64,000 nt of DNA, taken from contig NC_041019.1 of the NCBI RefSeq assembly GCF_004193775.1, forward strand, positions 32,305,280-32,369,279. Reading direction: 5' to 3'. The notes under the pieces are model-generated. The model made no database searches. It saw nothing but the letters and a program-made list of their open reading frames with translations, and was not told the DNA's origin. Origin of the DNA: Glycine soja. Its lineage: Eukaryota > Streptophyta > Magnoliopsida > Fabales > Fabaceae. The translations under genes were made by a program, and so were the position numbers. The stretch's first letter is position 1. Every line of letters starts with the position of its first letter. Shown here piece after piece: positions 32,759 through 44,638 of the stretch.

Positions 32759-34630
32759 CTAGCGGTTTCTAATCATATGGTCCATTAAGTCTATCATATG
32801 CTGACAATAGCTAAGAAGTCCGTGGATCTCCTCGGGGGCGGAGTAGGTGTCCGCCACTGCTTTGGCCTTGGCTAGCAATGGGGGAAGTTCTTGACTCCTG
32901 TTCAAAGTAAGAGCAAATTGGTCCGTCCACATTGTTGCCTCTTGGTGCAATGAATCAATTACCCTTTCCCTTGCTTCCCTTTCTGCTGATATCTTGGCGT
33001 ACTCATCCTCTAGCCTTTGCTCGTGAGTCGCCGCTAGATTTAGCTTCTCTTTGCACTTATCGATGATGGCCCACATATTCCCTTCAGTCTCGCTTAACTG
33101 TTGGGACAAATTTCTTTTCGACCTAAGGCAAACCTTTAGCTCGTCCTTCAAGATCATGCCTTTGACCCATGATGATTCCTTTCACCTCTTCGGAGCTTGA
33201 GCTCACTATTGCTGCCCTATAAAGCCCCTCAAAACTTTGCTTTGGTCGTGTTCTTCCTTTCGGGCCTTCTTGGTTTCTCATTCCAAGGCTTCATCGGTGG
33301 CCATATTGACATCCCTTAGTTCATCATACTCTTTTCAGACTTTAATGGCTATGGACTTGAACTTATCTTCGACTACCCAGGCTCTTTCAAGCTCTGCCTT
33401 TAGGGCTTGTACCTCATCACTTTCTTCCGAAGCTTTAACCTCATCGTCTCTCACAGTCTTTAGATTTGGGAGCCAATCCAGTCCTTGTGTTCGGACTCTC
33501 AACCACTTATGATAGCCGCCGATGATCCCATTACTGCTTCCCCTAAGCTCTCTGTCCTTTCTTCATGCCGCATCCCATGCCTTGCGAACTCCTTGGAGTA
33601 CCCTCGCGTTGTGGTCACTGAAACCCCGTGCGATGAAAGGCGTGATGCTTTCGTCTGATGACACTCCTCTCATGGGGTAGCCAAGCTGTCTTATGGCGAG
33701 GACGGGATTATAATTAATACAACCCCTTGTTCCCATCAAAGGAACATTTGGACATCTTTCGCATGAAGATAGAATCCTGATTCTTCCTTCCTTCTAGCGA
33801 GGGAACCAATTAACAGACACCCCTCCATGCTAGCCAAGAGTTGGTCCCAATTCGCCTTTCCTTTTTCGACGCACGAGCGGTGACCTTGTAGCGGATAGAC
33901 GGGCCTACCTTCTTGGAGAAAAAGGTGTGAAACCAGCCACACATAGAGAGCCAGTGCACAACAAACAATTCTTGCGCCACTCTTTTCACATCCTCGGTCG
34001 AACGTGTCATACATGGCCAAAATGGCGACGACCGGGCTTTCCTTGCCATGATGAAAGGCGAGGGAAGCGTCAATCACTGCTAGGTCCACTAACCCTTCCA
34101 TATTCGAAAAGAGGACCACTCCAAAGATCAAAAGCGCCAAGATGTCAATAAAAGAAAGCCCATTTGCCTTGATTTTCCAAGGCCTTTGCCCTTTCCTCCA
34201 AACACTTCCTTAGTACTCCGACTACACCATTCCTGTTTTGCTTTACCCGGTCCAACTCTTGTGCTGAGATTTTCACTACCTTGGCAACTCTTGTCGTGGA
34301 AGGATAGAACCTAGAGAAAAGATATGGCTTCCTTCCTCCCAGTGGGCATCCCAGGATTTCTTCACACTCTTTCACAGTCGGCACTAGCTGGAAGTCCTCG
34401 AATGTGAAGCACCTTAGGGGCTGGTCATAATACTGGGAAAGGGATGCAATCGGTTCCATGGAGACTTCTACCCTAGCTAGGTCCCAAATCTTACCATAGG
34501 CTTTGCGGAAGGCTTGCTGTTGAAGATGACCCATTAATTGCCCCAACTCTCGTAAACTAGTGACCTCTAAGCTCTTGATTTTGACTTGATAGAACCTCTT
34601 TTTAAGCGAAGGCTTTTGACTTGATCCCAT
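32759..34630 (-). pseudogene. ORF1 of copy B: extra ORF upstream of gag
   Basis: Start at Met before GSSQKPSLKKRFYQVKIKS. The first 161 codons are open (34,630-34,145), including EEILGCPLGGRKPY. The next piece (34,140-33,736) is in another frame, and the C-terminal piece (33,157-32,759) is back in the starting register, so at least two shifts compensate. Stops also occur. The C-terminal end (REARERVIDSLHQEATMW ... EEIHGLLSYCQHMIDLM) agrees with copy A. It matches the uncharacterised legume ORF1 family; role unknown. Confidence 0.75.
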
Positions 34631-35475
34631 GTTTTACTAAAGTGAAATAAAATCTAGTCCGAATCAAAACTCCGACATCCATCATGGGTGGAATGGATGA
34701 ATGCATGAAGAAATGCATATGACACAGATGCAATTTACGAATACGGGAGCTCGAGAAATTGTTTCCTTGTTGGATACAACGTTTGGGCAGCGTGGCACCC
34801 AACGTATGTTTTTAAGAAGGCGACACGGACCCTCCGTCGATTTGCTAAAGTGAGGGGATCAAAGACGAAACCCACGCATGATGCATATGCGAAAGACACA
34901 ACACGGGGATGTACATAGTACGACAATATTCACAAACAAATATAAGCAAGAGGGTATATGAAACTTATGCATGGCAGTGTGAAAAATGGCACGCAGCGTG
35001 TTTGCTCCGTGCCCCTATTCAAGGGACCTATAAGGGAGAGAGCTAACTAGGCTTTTAGTAATAACCCCCAAAGTAGTCATATCTCTCTTGATGGTTTCTA
35101 GAGGTATCATCCCCTTCGAAGAACATACTGCAGCAGTAGGGACTACTAGCAACAATATGTTTTCAAAGAGAAAAACTCTAGATGAGGGTTCACTGTAATC
35201 AAGCAAGTCGGAGACCTAGCATGATCACGAATTCACCTCCACTCCTTATGTTCCCACGAACCCGGGTATAAGGCCCTTTTTCAACTCACCGTGTGTGCAA
35301 ATAGTGTTAGTGTTTGTGTGCATCAAATGAATAAATATTTACCTCAAGCATACAAAAAATGCACTAAAAGCATCAAAGAGTTATATATACAAGAACATAA
35401 TGAAGGAAAACCAACAAAGGAGTAAGTCATGGTAAAACATTGCACAAGATTAAATGGCCTAACTCTCTAAAAACA
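34631..35475 (-). other. 5' leader of copy B
   Basis: Between ORF1 and primer site; homologous to 10,360-11,206 and partly to copy C. Nothing coding is seen. Confidence 0.5.
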
Positions 35476-35494
35476 GTCCCCAGCGGAGTCGCCA
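35476..35494 (-). promoter_or_regulatory. Primer-binding site of copy B
   Basis: The plus strand reads GTCCCCAGCGGAGTCGCCA, two bases from the LTR edge at 35,497. This is the best-preserved of the three related primer sites. tRNA-Arg is the likely primer by analogy with Ogre. Confidence 0.8.
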
Positions 35495-35496
35495 AC

Positions 35497-37353
35497 TGTC
35501 GCAACCTACCCTTCGGCGGGAGGGCGACGCGTGACTCGCGGGATGCGTGTTCCACGAAAGGAATACGTGCGGAGTCGCCACCAACGTTTATTTGAGGAAA
35601 ACGTCGGAAAAACCGGAAAAGACGCGATCTACGAACTTTTAAGTGAAAGGTTCGGGAGTTGTATTTACGCATGGGGAAGGTATTAGCACCCCACACGTCC
35701 GTCCCAAGGGACGACAGCCTTTAATCGAATGTGCAAACATGACTTTGATTTTTATGTTCCCTGTTATGTCCTTATATCCTTTATACCCTTTTTATATTTT
35801 TTCTTTTTTGTGGTCGACAAGGGTGTTTCCCTTTGCTCCTACGTATTCCTCAATTTGCGATGAGGAAATCAGACCTACGTAGTTCTTTCTTATGCGTGAA
35901 TCAAGTGATTCTTTTTACTTGAAAGGTGATCATTTTAAGGCGTTGGACCTTAAAAATGACCCATTTTACTTAATAAGAAATTGAAGTGATAAACTTTCAA
36001 AAACCTATTTTTGTGGACGAGCTTGACTAGGCGAGTTGATTTTAGCCTTAGTTTCACCTTAGTTATTAGTCAATTCGATTAAGAATGAGAAATCCCAAAG
36101 AGAAAACGTCCGATTGATTTTTCGCTTTACTTTACTAAAAAATATTTTTTTGATTATTATATTATTATTTTACCTCTTTTTTTTATTTCCAACGTGGTTA
36201 CGGCATGACCGAACGGTCGGAATTCATTTTAACCAAAATTAATGGATGATACAATTCAAATGATCGGTGGAAATTTATTTTATTTTTAGATTAAGCAAGA
36301 AATGACTTAAATAAATGGCTTAAGCACGTCAAAAGGGAAGAAAAGAAAACTGAAAGTAAACGAAATTAAAGTGAAAGTACACAAAACAAGAAATGAATTG
36401 AAAGTCTCGGATTCGAAAACATACCCGTTGAAGAACGAAGAACGGATGAAGAACGGTGAAGAACGACGAAGAACGATGAAGAATTTCCACAGAATCGCTT
36501 ACGGAAGCGTTACAGAAGCACTTCGACTCGATTTTTCTTCACGAAAACGTGTTTTTTGCCCAAAATAGCCGAAATGCATAGCCAAAGGGGTCTTGAACAT
36601 TTTGAAACAGCTCCCCCCTCCCCTATTTATAGAAAAAAAGGGAGGTGCTTGCCGCCCAAAGACTTAATGAAGAAGATTTCTAAGCGCACCCGAATTACTA
36701 AGTTCACCCCCCTTTTCGTATTTTACGGAAAAGTTACGGAAGCCTTACGGAACTGTTTTCGAATTTGATTTTCATCTTTTTTCTCTTCCCTTTCACCAAT
36801 GTTAAGTGGAATATGCTTACCCAAGGTTTTCGGAAATTTTACGGAAGTATTACGGAAGCCGCGGAAGCCCCGAAAACCATTTTTCAAAAACGTGGAGGAG
36901 CTTGCCGCCCAGTTGCTTCCTCCTTAAGCAACCCAACTTCCAAAATGTTCTGGAAGGGCCTAGATTTGAATTGCTATTTACACCCCTATCTTGATAAGTT
37001 CACCCCCTTACCTTTTTTGGTGATTCTTTTTCCGTAAAGTTACGGAAACTTACGAATCTCGTAACGATACTTGTTTTCTTTCCGTAATGTTACGGAACCT
37101 TGCGGATTACATAATCATCCCCTTTTTGACTTACGGAATGTTACGGAATCTCACTTAATTATGCAACGATGCTTCCATTTGATTTCCGGTGTGTCACGGA
37201 AACTTACGGATTGTGCATCAATATTTTTTGGTTTTCTGGCATGTCCTGGAATTTCACAAATTGCCTAATGATGGGTGCCAAGCACCTCACAAGGACCAAA
37301 GAAAGGTCGCATATCATCAAGCAAAGGTCCCCGGACGAAATTAGGGTATGACA
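35497..37353 (-). repeat. 5' LTR of copy B
   Basis: TGTCGCAACC ... GGGTATGACA, 1,857 bp, very close to the 3' LTR at 20,792. One visible difference is a short stretch near 36,430, where GAACGAAGAACG repeats differ in number. TATA-like box at 36,623-36,632. Confidence 0.93.
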
Positions 37354-38830
37354 CCTCTTTATGTAACTAACCCTGGATTAAACTTTATAAATAGTACAGT
37401 ATATTGTTTGCCTAAAATATCTTATCCACTTACCAAATCTTCTATCATAATCTTGATATTTGTATTAGATGATATTTTCACGAGTCAAAGATTTGGGAAC
37501 AACTTGGATGTGATTGTTACTAGTTAAATTTGAACCTTGGTCTGTTATTGTAGCATTGGTTGTCTTGATAGACATATTTATAGATTCATTTGTCATTTGC
37601 ATCATGCTTTGTGTGTTTATATTGACCCCGTTATGTTTGTTATGCTCCTCTTCCCTAGACTGGCTTTAAGGTTGTATGTGAGGTTCATTTTGTGATAGGA
37701 ACCAAAATATGTTGGGTTTGGGGTCTGAAGAAGAGAAACTATATGTATCTAAAGGCATAGTGTTCGATTTTAGATTCTGCAAACATTAAGATATTTTTGG
37801 GGATCTAAAATATTGAATATTGATAAAGATCAAGGAAGTCCTTCGAGAAGAGAAGTAAGAACTAAGAGGAAGAATCCTGTAATTGAACTAAAAGAACTTG
37901 TGAAAGGAAGAGCGCATAGGGTTGACCCCAAGGTTAGGCTGGAAATACCAATGAGAGGAAGTATAAAGATACCGAAGGATAATTTAGAGGTTATCAACAA
38001 ATTACATGGTCACACCTAATAACGTACCAACATGGTTCTGTAATAAATGGGTCAGTTTCATTCTAATTAGGATTCCAGGTTTTAATTCTTGATTAAGTTC
38101 TATTTTAGTTTAATTTAAATTATAGTTTAGGCCTTTTGCTTATGTTTCTTAAAATTAGGGTTAGCCTCCTTGTGTGACCAACCCTGGATTAAACTCTATA
38201 AACAATACGATATATTGTCTACGTACAAAATCTTATACCATAATCCCGATAGTCATATCAGATGATATTTTCATGAGTCAAGGATTTCGGAACATTTTGG
38301 AAGTGATTGTACCCCGTCACACTTAAACCTTGGTATGTTATAGTAGCACTGGTTGTTTTGATAGTCCTATTTATAGATTCATTTGTTATTTGCATCATGC
38401 TTTGGGCACTTATATTGATCCCGTTATGTTTGTTATGCTCCTCTTCCCTGGACTGGCTTTAGTGTTGTATGTTAGGTTCATTTTCTTATCTGACAAAAAT
38501 ATGAAGGGGTTGGGGTCTGAAGAAGATCAACTATATGTATCTAAAGGACATAGTGGTTGATTTTAGATTCTGTAAACATTAAAATATTTTTGGGGATCTA
38601 GAATATTGAATATTGATAGAGATCAAGGAAGACCTCCAACAAGAGAAGCAAGACCTAAGTGGAAGAATCCCATAATTGGACTAAAATAACTTGTGAAAGA
38701 AAGAACGCATAGGGATGACCCCAAAGTTAAGCTGGAAATACCAATGAGTGGAAGTGTAAAGTGACCGAAGGATACCATTTTGGATGTAATTGTTCCCCCT
38801 CAAACTTGGACCCTGTTTTGTTATTGTAGG
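37354..38830. repeat. Tandem repeat of about 793 bp: rest of unit 1, unit 2 and a deleted unit 3
   Basis: AAGAATCC starts at 37,870 and 38,663. Unit 2 is complete; unit 3 breaks after about 120 bp and resumes near its end (GTAATTGTTCCCCCTC ...). Words such as AGGTTAGGCTGGAAATACC and GGGTTAGCCTCC recur. Unit 2 shows the uninterrupted counterpart of the copy B target. Confidence 0.85.
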
Positions 38831-38839
38831 TTAGCTTGC

Positions 38840-41800
38840 CAATCAATTAGCTGAGAGAAACTCAAAAAAAATTCTTAGTCAACATCGAATAAAATCCAAA
38901 AAGTTTCAAGATGGAAAGATATCCATAAATCTCATATTTTTCATTAAGTTAGTGATGTTAAAGAACCACTACTTGGGGAGGCAACCTAAGGATTTGATTT
39001 TTTTTATATTTATATTTTTTTGCTTTGGCATTTAGCATATTTTTTAACAATTGCATTATTTGAGGTAGGGTGTAGGAGGAAGAATCGTGATAGAGATCCA
39101 GCAAGCATCATATTTGAAGATATTTCAAGATTTTTAGCATTTGTTATCCTTGAAGATATTAGAAGTTTGAGGATATAAGAAGATATTTGAAAATATCATA
39201 AGATATTTGTAGATGTTGAAGATATCAACAAATATTTATCATTTATTATATATAATTAATATGGTTATGACATGTTTGTCTTATATTTGGATTTGTTTCC
39301 TTTATTAGGATGCTGATCTTATCTTGTTAAGATTTGTTTCCTATATTAGGACTTTATCTTATCTTTGGATTTATTTCCTTTATTAGGATGAGGATCATAT
39401 CTTATTAAGATGTGTTTCCTCTATTAGGATATTTTCTTATTTTATTTTAGATGAGATTAGGATTGGTTTAGTATTTGTTTCTGTTAGTTGTTTTTCTACT
39501 TCCCTATAAATAGGAAACCATGTAATAGAAAATAGAAAATAAGTTGAATATTAATCAGAATTTGATTGTTTTCTCCATTGTGAGAGCTCCCTTTTGTTCT
39601 TGGGTTAATAACTTTATTGTATTGGTTATACTGGTAGGTTGCAGTTATGATCAAGTCCCTCTTGTTCTATTTACTTGATTTCAAGATGATCCTTAAGTCA
39701 ATTCGTATAAAATCACCTTAATGATTTGACAATTCGCTACAATGATTTGACCTCCTCTACCTTGATGTATTGGGATTTCACACATTCACCTTAGCGAAGA
39801 GGGATCTCGCCTTGGCAAATGGATATCTCGAACTCAAGGTACCCACTATAAGTCATTTCACTTTGGCAGAAAGGGATCTCGCCATAGTGAAATTGACTCA
39901 CAGAGGTTGGGCACCCTTTAGCGGAGAGGGATCTCAGCACAGCAAGAGCCTTGTAATGGAAAGCATAATAATAATAAAAAAGATAAAACAAAACAACATA
40001 AATATAAATATGTAGGATTTAAATAAGTGATATTTGAGCTAAGTACTTCTACCTATTTTCGTCAATGGTATGAAATACATTTGGCCAATCAGGTCACATC
40101 TAGTTTGATTAGATTGATGCACGTATTTTCACCAAAGCAAAGTGTCGAATCGCTGCAATGAATGTGGACTTTAGTTCATTGGATCAGATGTACCAAAATT
40201 ATTGTGGTGAATTAACAACTCGCTGCAATAAAAAATTCAAAAAGTGAGGATAACTAAAACACTTTCCTTTTTAACTTCTTTTTTTTTCATTTCCTTCATT
40301 CACACCTTTTCAAAGCCGAAACCTAACCCTTACTCCATTTCTCTCAATTTGTCACTTAAATCACTTAAACCTCAACCCTTTACTACACCAATTCCATTTT
40401 TCACTTGTTTGTCACTCCATCTTCACTTCTCACTTGCATATTCTCCATTTTATTGTTCAATTTAGATGCTTTGGAGTAGTTTAATATTTTATTAATTTAT
40501 AAATAATGCATATTTGATAAATTGCTAAAAACAAATTGTACATGAATTGCTTATTACATGACTTAGACTTAGGTTTTATGATTGCAATTTCTTTTCCCTT
40601 TTTTGAATTATAGGGTAGGAATTAGGGGTCTTAAACCCTAGAATTGTAGGTAGGCTAGTTTATAAAACTTTGTAGTTGATGCTTGTACATAATGTGCTTG
40701 TTAATGTTTATGTTGGAATCTTTGTGACGGGTTCTACATAACCAAGCCATAAATGTTTTCGCCAAAGTGAAAATCCCATTCGCCATGTAGGGTAGTTTTT
40801 TTTAGAGTAATGTTATGTTTTGTTTGTAGAATTAAATAAGTATCCTTTCACTATAGCAAATCACACACTCATTGTAGCAAATTCACCAGAGAAAAATTTA
40901 TAAAAACATACCAGGTTTGCTATGGTTAGACTAAGTCTTAGTCATGTCATAGTGAATCCCACTGTCAGGAAAAAAAAAGATAATTGCTAGTCTTTTTGCT
41001 TGGTTTGAAATGATTGAGCACATCACAACACATGATGAATTGATGATTATGCTAATTCCATAGGGGGCTTATGTATGTTTGAACTTGGATGAACTCAATT
41101 GATTGCATTTGGATGAGATTGGTTGTGTGGCATTCATTGATGAGATTCATGAATATGCTCATATCTTGTGAGGCGTGAACCTAAACAGTGAGTGAATGTG
41201 TGTTACCATTGTTTTGTTTACTATTGATTTTGTTTGATTCCGATGTCATTAGGATGTTCCATGAAGCACGAAAGTGATCAAGGCACTTGTTTCTTTAGTA
41301 TTTTAGCCTCTTTGACAAAAATACAACAAAAAAATGTTTTAATTTTAACCCTTGAACCCTTTTTGAGCCATAAATACAAAAAAAAAAAATCTTTTGAAAT
41401 CTTTCAATAAAATCCAACGAGGAAAACAATTGCTTCCCTCATCCTGGTGATAGAAGAACAATTTTTCAAAATAATTTTTTTTACATAAGTTTGGGGTGGT
41501 TTCACCACATGGAAAGGTTGCCATAAAATCAAAATTGGCAAGGGTATAAAAAAATATATAAAGACTAAGTTTCTCTAAAACAAAAATAATAAAAGAATGA
41601 CAAAGTCTCCTAGAAAATGAAACAAAAGGCAACAGTCAGAAATAAAAGATCAAAAAGAGAAATTTGGTCAAGAAAAGGAATTGAAAAGGATAGGTGAGTG
41701 CTTATGTCAATATTTGCAAAATTATTGCTCTCCTTGATCCTTGAATGAATTTGATTCTAAAAGACCTTAGTGATTCATGCTTTTATGTGATTTTTTTTAT

Positions 41801-43064
41801 GAGAAATGGGATGAAAAATGAAGTTGAGTTGGGGCACTTCAATGTGTGAATGAGTGAAAGTAATAACCTAGGCAAATCATGCCTTGAGTGAAACACTTGA
41901 TATTTTAGGGACCATGCAAAGTAATTAATTATCAGTCATAAGTGCTATGCTTCTCAATCTCAAAGGTTTGCTTCAAATTGATGATCCTAGTGAACATTCT
42001 TGCACATGTAATTCCCTTGGTCATGCATGATTTAAAATCTTATTGCGATGATGTATGTGCTTGATAATTCTAACCATTTTTGTGTTTTTGTAAATAAATT
42101 TCTTCACCCTTTGTTGAATTTTGTGTTGCTTAAGGATAAACAATTGTCTAAGTTTGGGGTATTTTGATAATTGTTTTTCTCACCTTATTTTGTGAGCAAT
42201 TATCTTAGCTTTTCTTTAGAATTTTTGTTCATAATTGTTGATTTTGTTAATAAATTATATAAACTAGATTTAGAAAAAAAAATATAGTTTATTGTGTAAA
42301 TTTGGATGTTACAAGAGCAGATTTGTGAGGAGCTGCAGAGATGATCTCACAACCATGAGATAGGCTTTCACCACAAAGAAATAGGATGCTTGATAAATTG
42401 GAAATGATAGATACTCGCCACACGTAATCTACAAAGTTGAAGACCTTAAAATTAAGAGAAACTTGCTGCAATGAGTTATCCATTCACCCCAATGAATAAG
42501 GTCCAGAGGAATGAAGATCAAGTGCAAAGTCCTTAGTTCATAAGTGTAGTTTCATTGCAGTGAATTATTCTTTTGTTGCAGTGAAAATCCTTTGAGGCAC
42601 AAACAAATAATGTAATCTTAGCTCTATTTAAAGAGCTTGTAACATCATTTGTAGTGACTTTTAGTTCATTTGACAATTTCAGAAATAGAATCTCTAACTC
42701 TCTATCACGTCTTTCTCTCTCTATTTTCCTCCATTGTTACTCTTTTGAGGTTCTATTTGGATCCTTCATGATCCAAATGAGCTAAAATTCACAGTTGTTG
42801 AGAAATTGAAGTAGAATTCAAGTATGTAATCTATATTTTTTTTATAAATTCTCATAGTTAATGTGATCCTATTTAAGTATGGAATTAGGATTAGTCATTG
42901 TAGTATGGATCTTGGTTGCATTGAACTAGGAGATTGATTAGGAATGAGTTTCATATGAAGAATTCTATGGATTTCATCTCAATAATACTTTTCTCTATTT
43001 GATTTCATTTTTGCTCCAAAAATTGTTTTAAAACCAAAAACAAGTTAATTTCATCATAGCGAAT
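38840..43064. other. Decayed repetitive DNA, no gene supported
   Basis: Contains an LTR-like stretch at about 39,090-39,660 with a good TATA box (CTATAAATAG at 39,504-39,513). A short tandem motif with AGGGATCTCGCC occurs at about 39,795-39,935. AAGTTTGGGGT, resembling a polypurine tract, occurs near 41,490 and 42,150. After the second, TGATAATTGTTTTTCTC at 42,166 could start an LTR. Recurrent words like CGCTACAA/CACAACGAATT link 39,700 with 44,700. These suggest the 3' part of an Athila-like gypsy element, with low confidence. Confidence 0.35.
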
Positions 43065-43334
43065 TGAAGCAAGCTTCATTGCTTCATGATGATGAATCAA
43101 GATTGATTCAAGGTGTTTTGATGATAACAAAGATGATGACAAAAAGCCCATGAGAATGATTTCAAGATTGAGTCAAGAACAAGTTTTTAAGAATCAAGAA
43201 TCAACAATAATCAAGATCAAGATTCAAGACTCAAGAAAAGGCTCAATCAAGATAAGTACAAATTTTTTTTTCAAAACTTTGAGTAACACATGAAGTTTTC
43301 ATAAAAGCTTTTACCAAAGAGTTTTTACTCTCTG

Positions 43335-43571
43335 GTAATCGATTACCAATTCACTGTAATCAATTACCAATAGCAAAATTTGTTTTCAAAAGCTTTTAAA
43401 CTGAATTTACAACGTTCCAATTAATTTCAAAATGGTGTAATCGATTACAATGATTTGGTAATCGATTACCAGTGCGTTTGAACGTTGAAATTCAAATTCA
43501 AATGTGAAGAGTCACATCCTTTCACAAAAATGCTTTGTGTAATCGATTACAATGATTTCGTAATCGATTAC
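43335..43571. promoter_or_regulatory. GTAATCGATTAC palindrome cluster in the 43-kb LTR
   Basis: Five intact 12-bp palindromes and one changed to GTAATCAATTAC lie 110-350 bp upstream of the TATA box. The position is the same as in the Sirevirus LTRs, which suggests an enhancer role. Confidence 0.6.
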
Positions 43572-43682
43572 CAGTGATAAGTTTTGAACAAAAATCAAAA
43601 GATGTAACTCTTCCAATGGTTTTCAAGTTTTTCTAAAGGTCATAACTCTTCTAATGGTTTTCTTGACCAGACATGAAGAGTC

Positions 43683-43689
43683 TATAAAA
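43683..43689 (+). promoter_or_regulatory. TATA box of the 43-kb LTR
   Basis: TATAAAA, followed by the R/U5 region; position agrees with the palindrome cluster upstream. Confidence 0.6.
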
Positions 43690-43885
43690 GCAAGACCTTG
43701 ATTTGTATTTTATTAATCCATTCAATTCATTGAGAACAATCATTACAATCCTTTACAACCCTTGAATCTCTTTGAACTTCTTCTTCTTCTTCCTTTGCAA
43801 AAGCTTTCTTAAGTTTTCTAGTTTTCAAAACCTTGAAAACAAAACTTGTGCTATTCATCTTTTTCATTCCCTTCTCCCTTTGGCT

Positions 43886-44379
43886 AAAAGAATTCACCGA
43901 GCACTAACCGCCTGAATTCTTTTTGTGTCTCTCTTCTCCCTTTTCCAAAAGAACAAAGGACTAACCGCCTGAATTCTTTTGTGTCTCCCTTCTCCCTTGT
44001 CAAAGAATTCAAAACGACACAGTCTGAGAATTCTTTTGATTCTTCCCTTTCCCATAAACAAAAGATTTCAAAGGACTAACCGCCTGAGAATTCTTTTGTT
44101 TCCCCTTTCACAAAGTTTCGAAGGACTAACCGCCTGAGAACTTTGTCTTAACACATTGGAGGGTACATCCTTTGTGATACAAGTAGAGGGTACATCTACT
44201 TGGGTTGTTGTGACTGAGAACAAGAGAGGGTACATCTCTTGTGGATCAGTTCTAGTGGAGGGTACATCCACTAGGTTGTTCAAAGAGAACAAGGGAGGGT
44301 ACATCCCTTGTGGATCTTTGCTTGTAAAAGGATTTTTACAAGGTTGAAAAGAAATCTCAAGGACCGCAGGTCACTTGAG
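43886..44379 (+). repeat. Ladder of about twelve consecutive hairpins in the transcribed part of the LTR
   Basis: First set: five hairpins with related loops around GGACTAACCGCCTGA and stems such as AAAAGAATTCA/TGAATTCTTTT (43,886/43,913), CAAAAGAA/TTCTTTTG (43,946/43,974) and ACAAAGTT/AACTTTGT (44,110/44,139). Second set: constant loop GGGTACA with different perfect stems: AAGTAGA/TCTACTT (44,181), ACAAGAGA/TCTCTTGT (44,220), CTAGTGGA/TCCACTAG (44,252), ACAAGGGA/TCCCTTGT (44,289), plus a weaker one at 44,153. Then CTTGTAAAA/TTTTACAAG (44,321) and CTCAAG/CTTGAG (44,356) with an inner GACC/GGTC. Confidence 0.9.
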
Positions 44380-44638
44380 GACTGGATGTAGGCACGGGTT
44401 ATTGCCGAACTAGTATAAAACTCTTGTGTTTGTCTTCTTCTTCCCTACACTCTTTAATTTCCGTTGTGCACTTTAATTACCGCTTTTACTTTTGGTTAAG
44501 TTTATATTTTTGTTCTTTACTTTCTTAACAACATAGTAAAAGCCTAAGAAGGGTAAATTTTAATTAGTAAAGGTCTAGTAATAATTAGTTCAAACCCCCC
44601 CCCCCTTCTTAATTATTCCGAGGCCACTTGATCCAACA

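Larger units (their letters stand above)
20792..37353 (-). mobile_element. Non-autonomous Ogre/Tat-like element, copy B, complete with two LTRs
   Basis: 16,562 bp, with LTRs 20,792-22,659 and 35,497-37,353 that look nearly identical by eye. The flanks are CCTCC on the left and CCTCT on the right, a 5-bp target duplication with one mismatch. The uninterrupted sequence is visible in the tandem unit at about 38,163-38,180 (GCCTCCTTGTG). In minus sense the order is LTR, primer site, ORF1, gag, solo-LTR insertion, 129-bp repeats, hairpin minisatellite, remnant ORF, 65-70-bp repeats, purine tract, 63-bp repeats, extra LTR ends, LTR. No pol gene is present. Near-identical LTRs in a pol-less element imply recent movement with enzymes supplied in trans. 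Confidence 0.92.
43065..44638 (+). repeat. Structure-rich Sirevirus-like solo LTR
   Basis: It ends GAGGCCACTTGATCCAACA at 44,638, as other Sirevirus LTRs in the window do (GGCCATTTGTCCAACA at 29,365). The start near TGAAGCAAGCTTC is less sure, and I found no target duplication. TATAAAA lies at 43,683-43,689. Upstream are GTAATCGATTAC palindromes, downstream a long set of hairpins (43,886-44,379). There is no internal region. Confidence 0.75.

Noticed and set aside
39090..39660. Complete copia LTR
   Set aside because: A good TATA box and AT-rich U3-like sequence are present, but I could not fix both ends, a target duplication or a primer site, so it is only mentioned as LTR-like.
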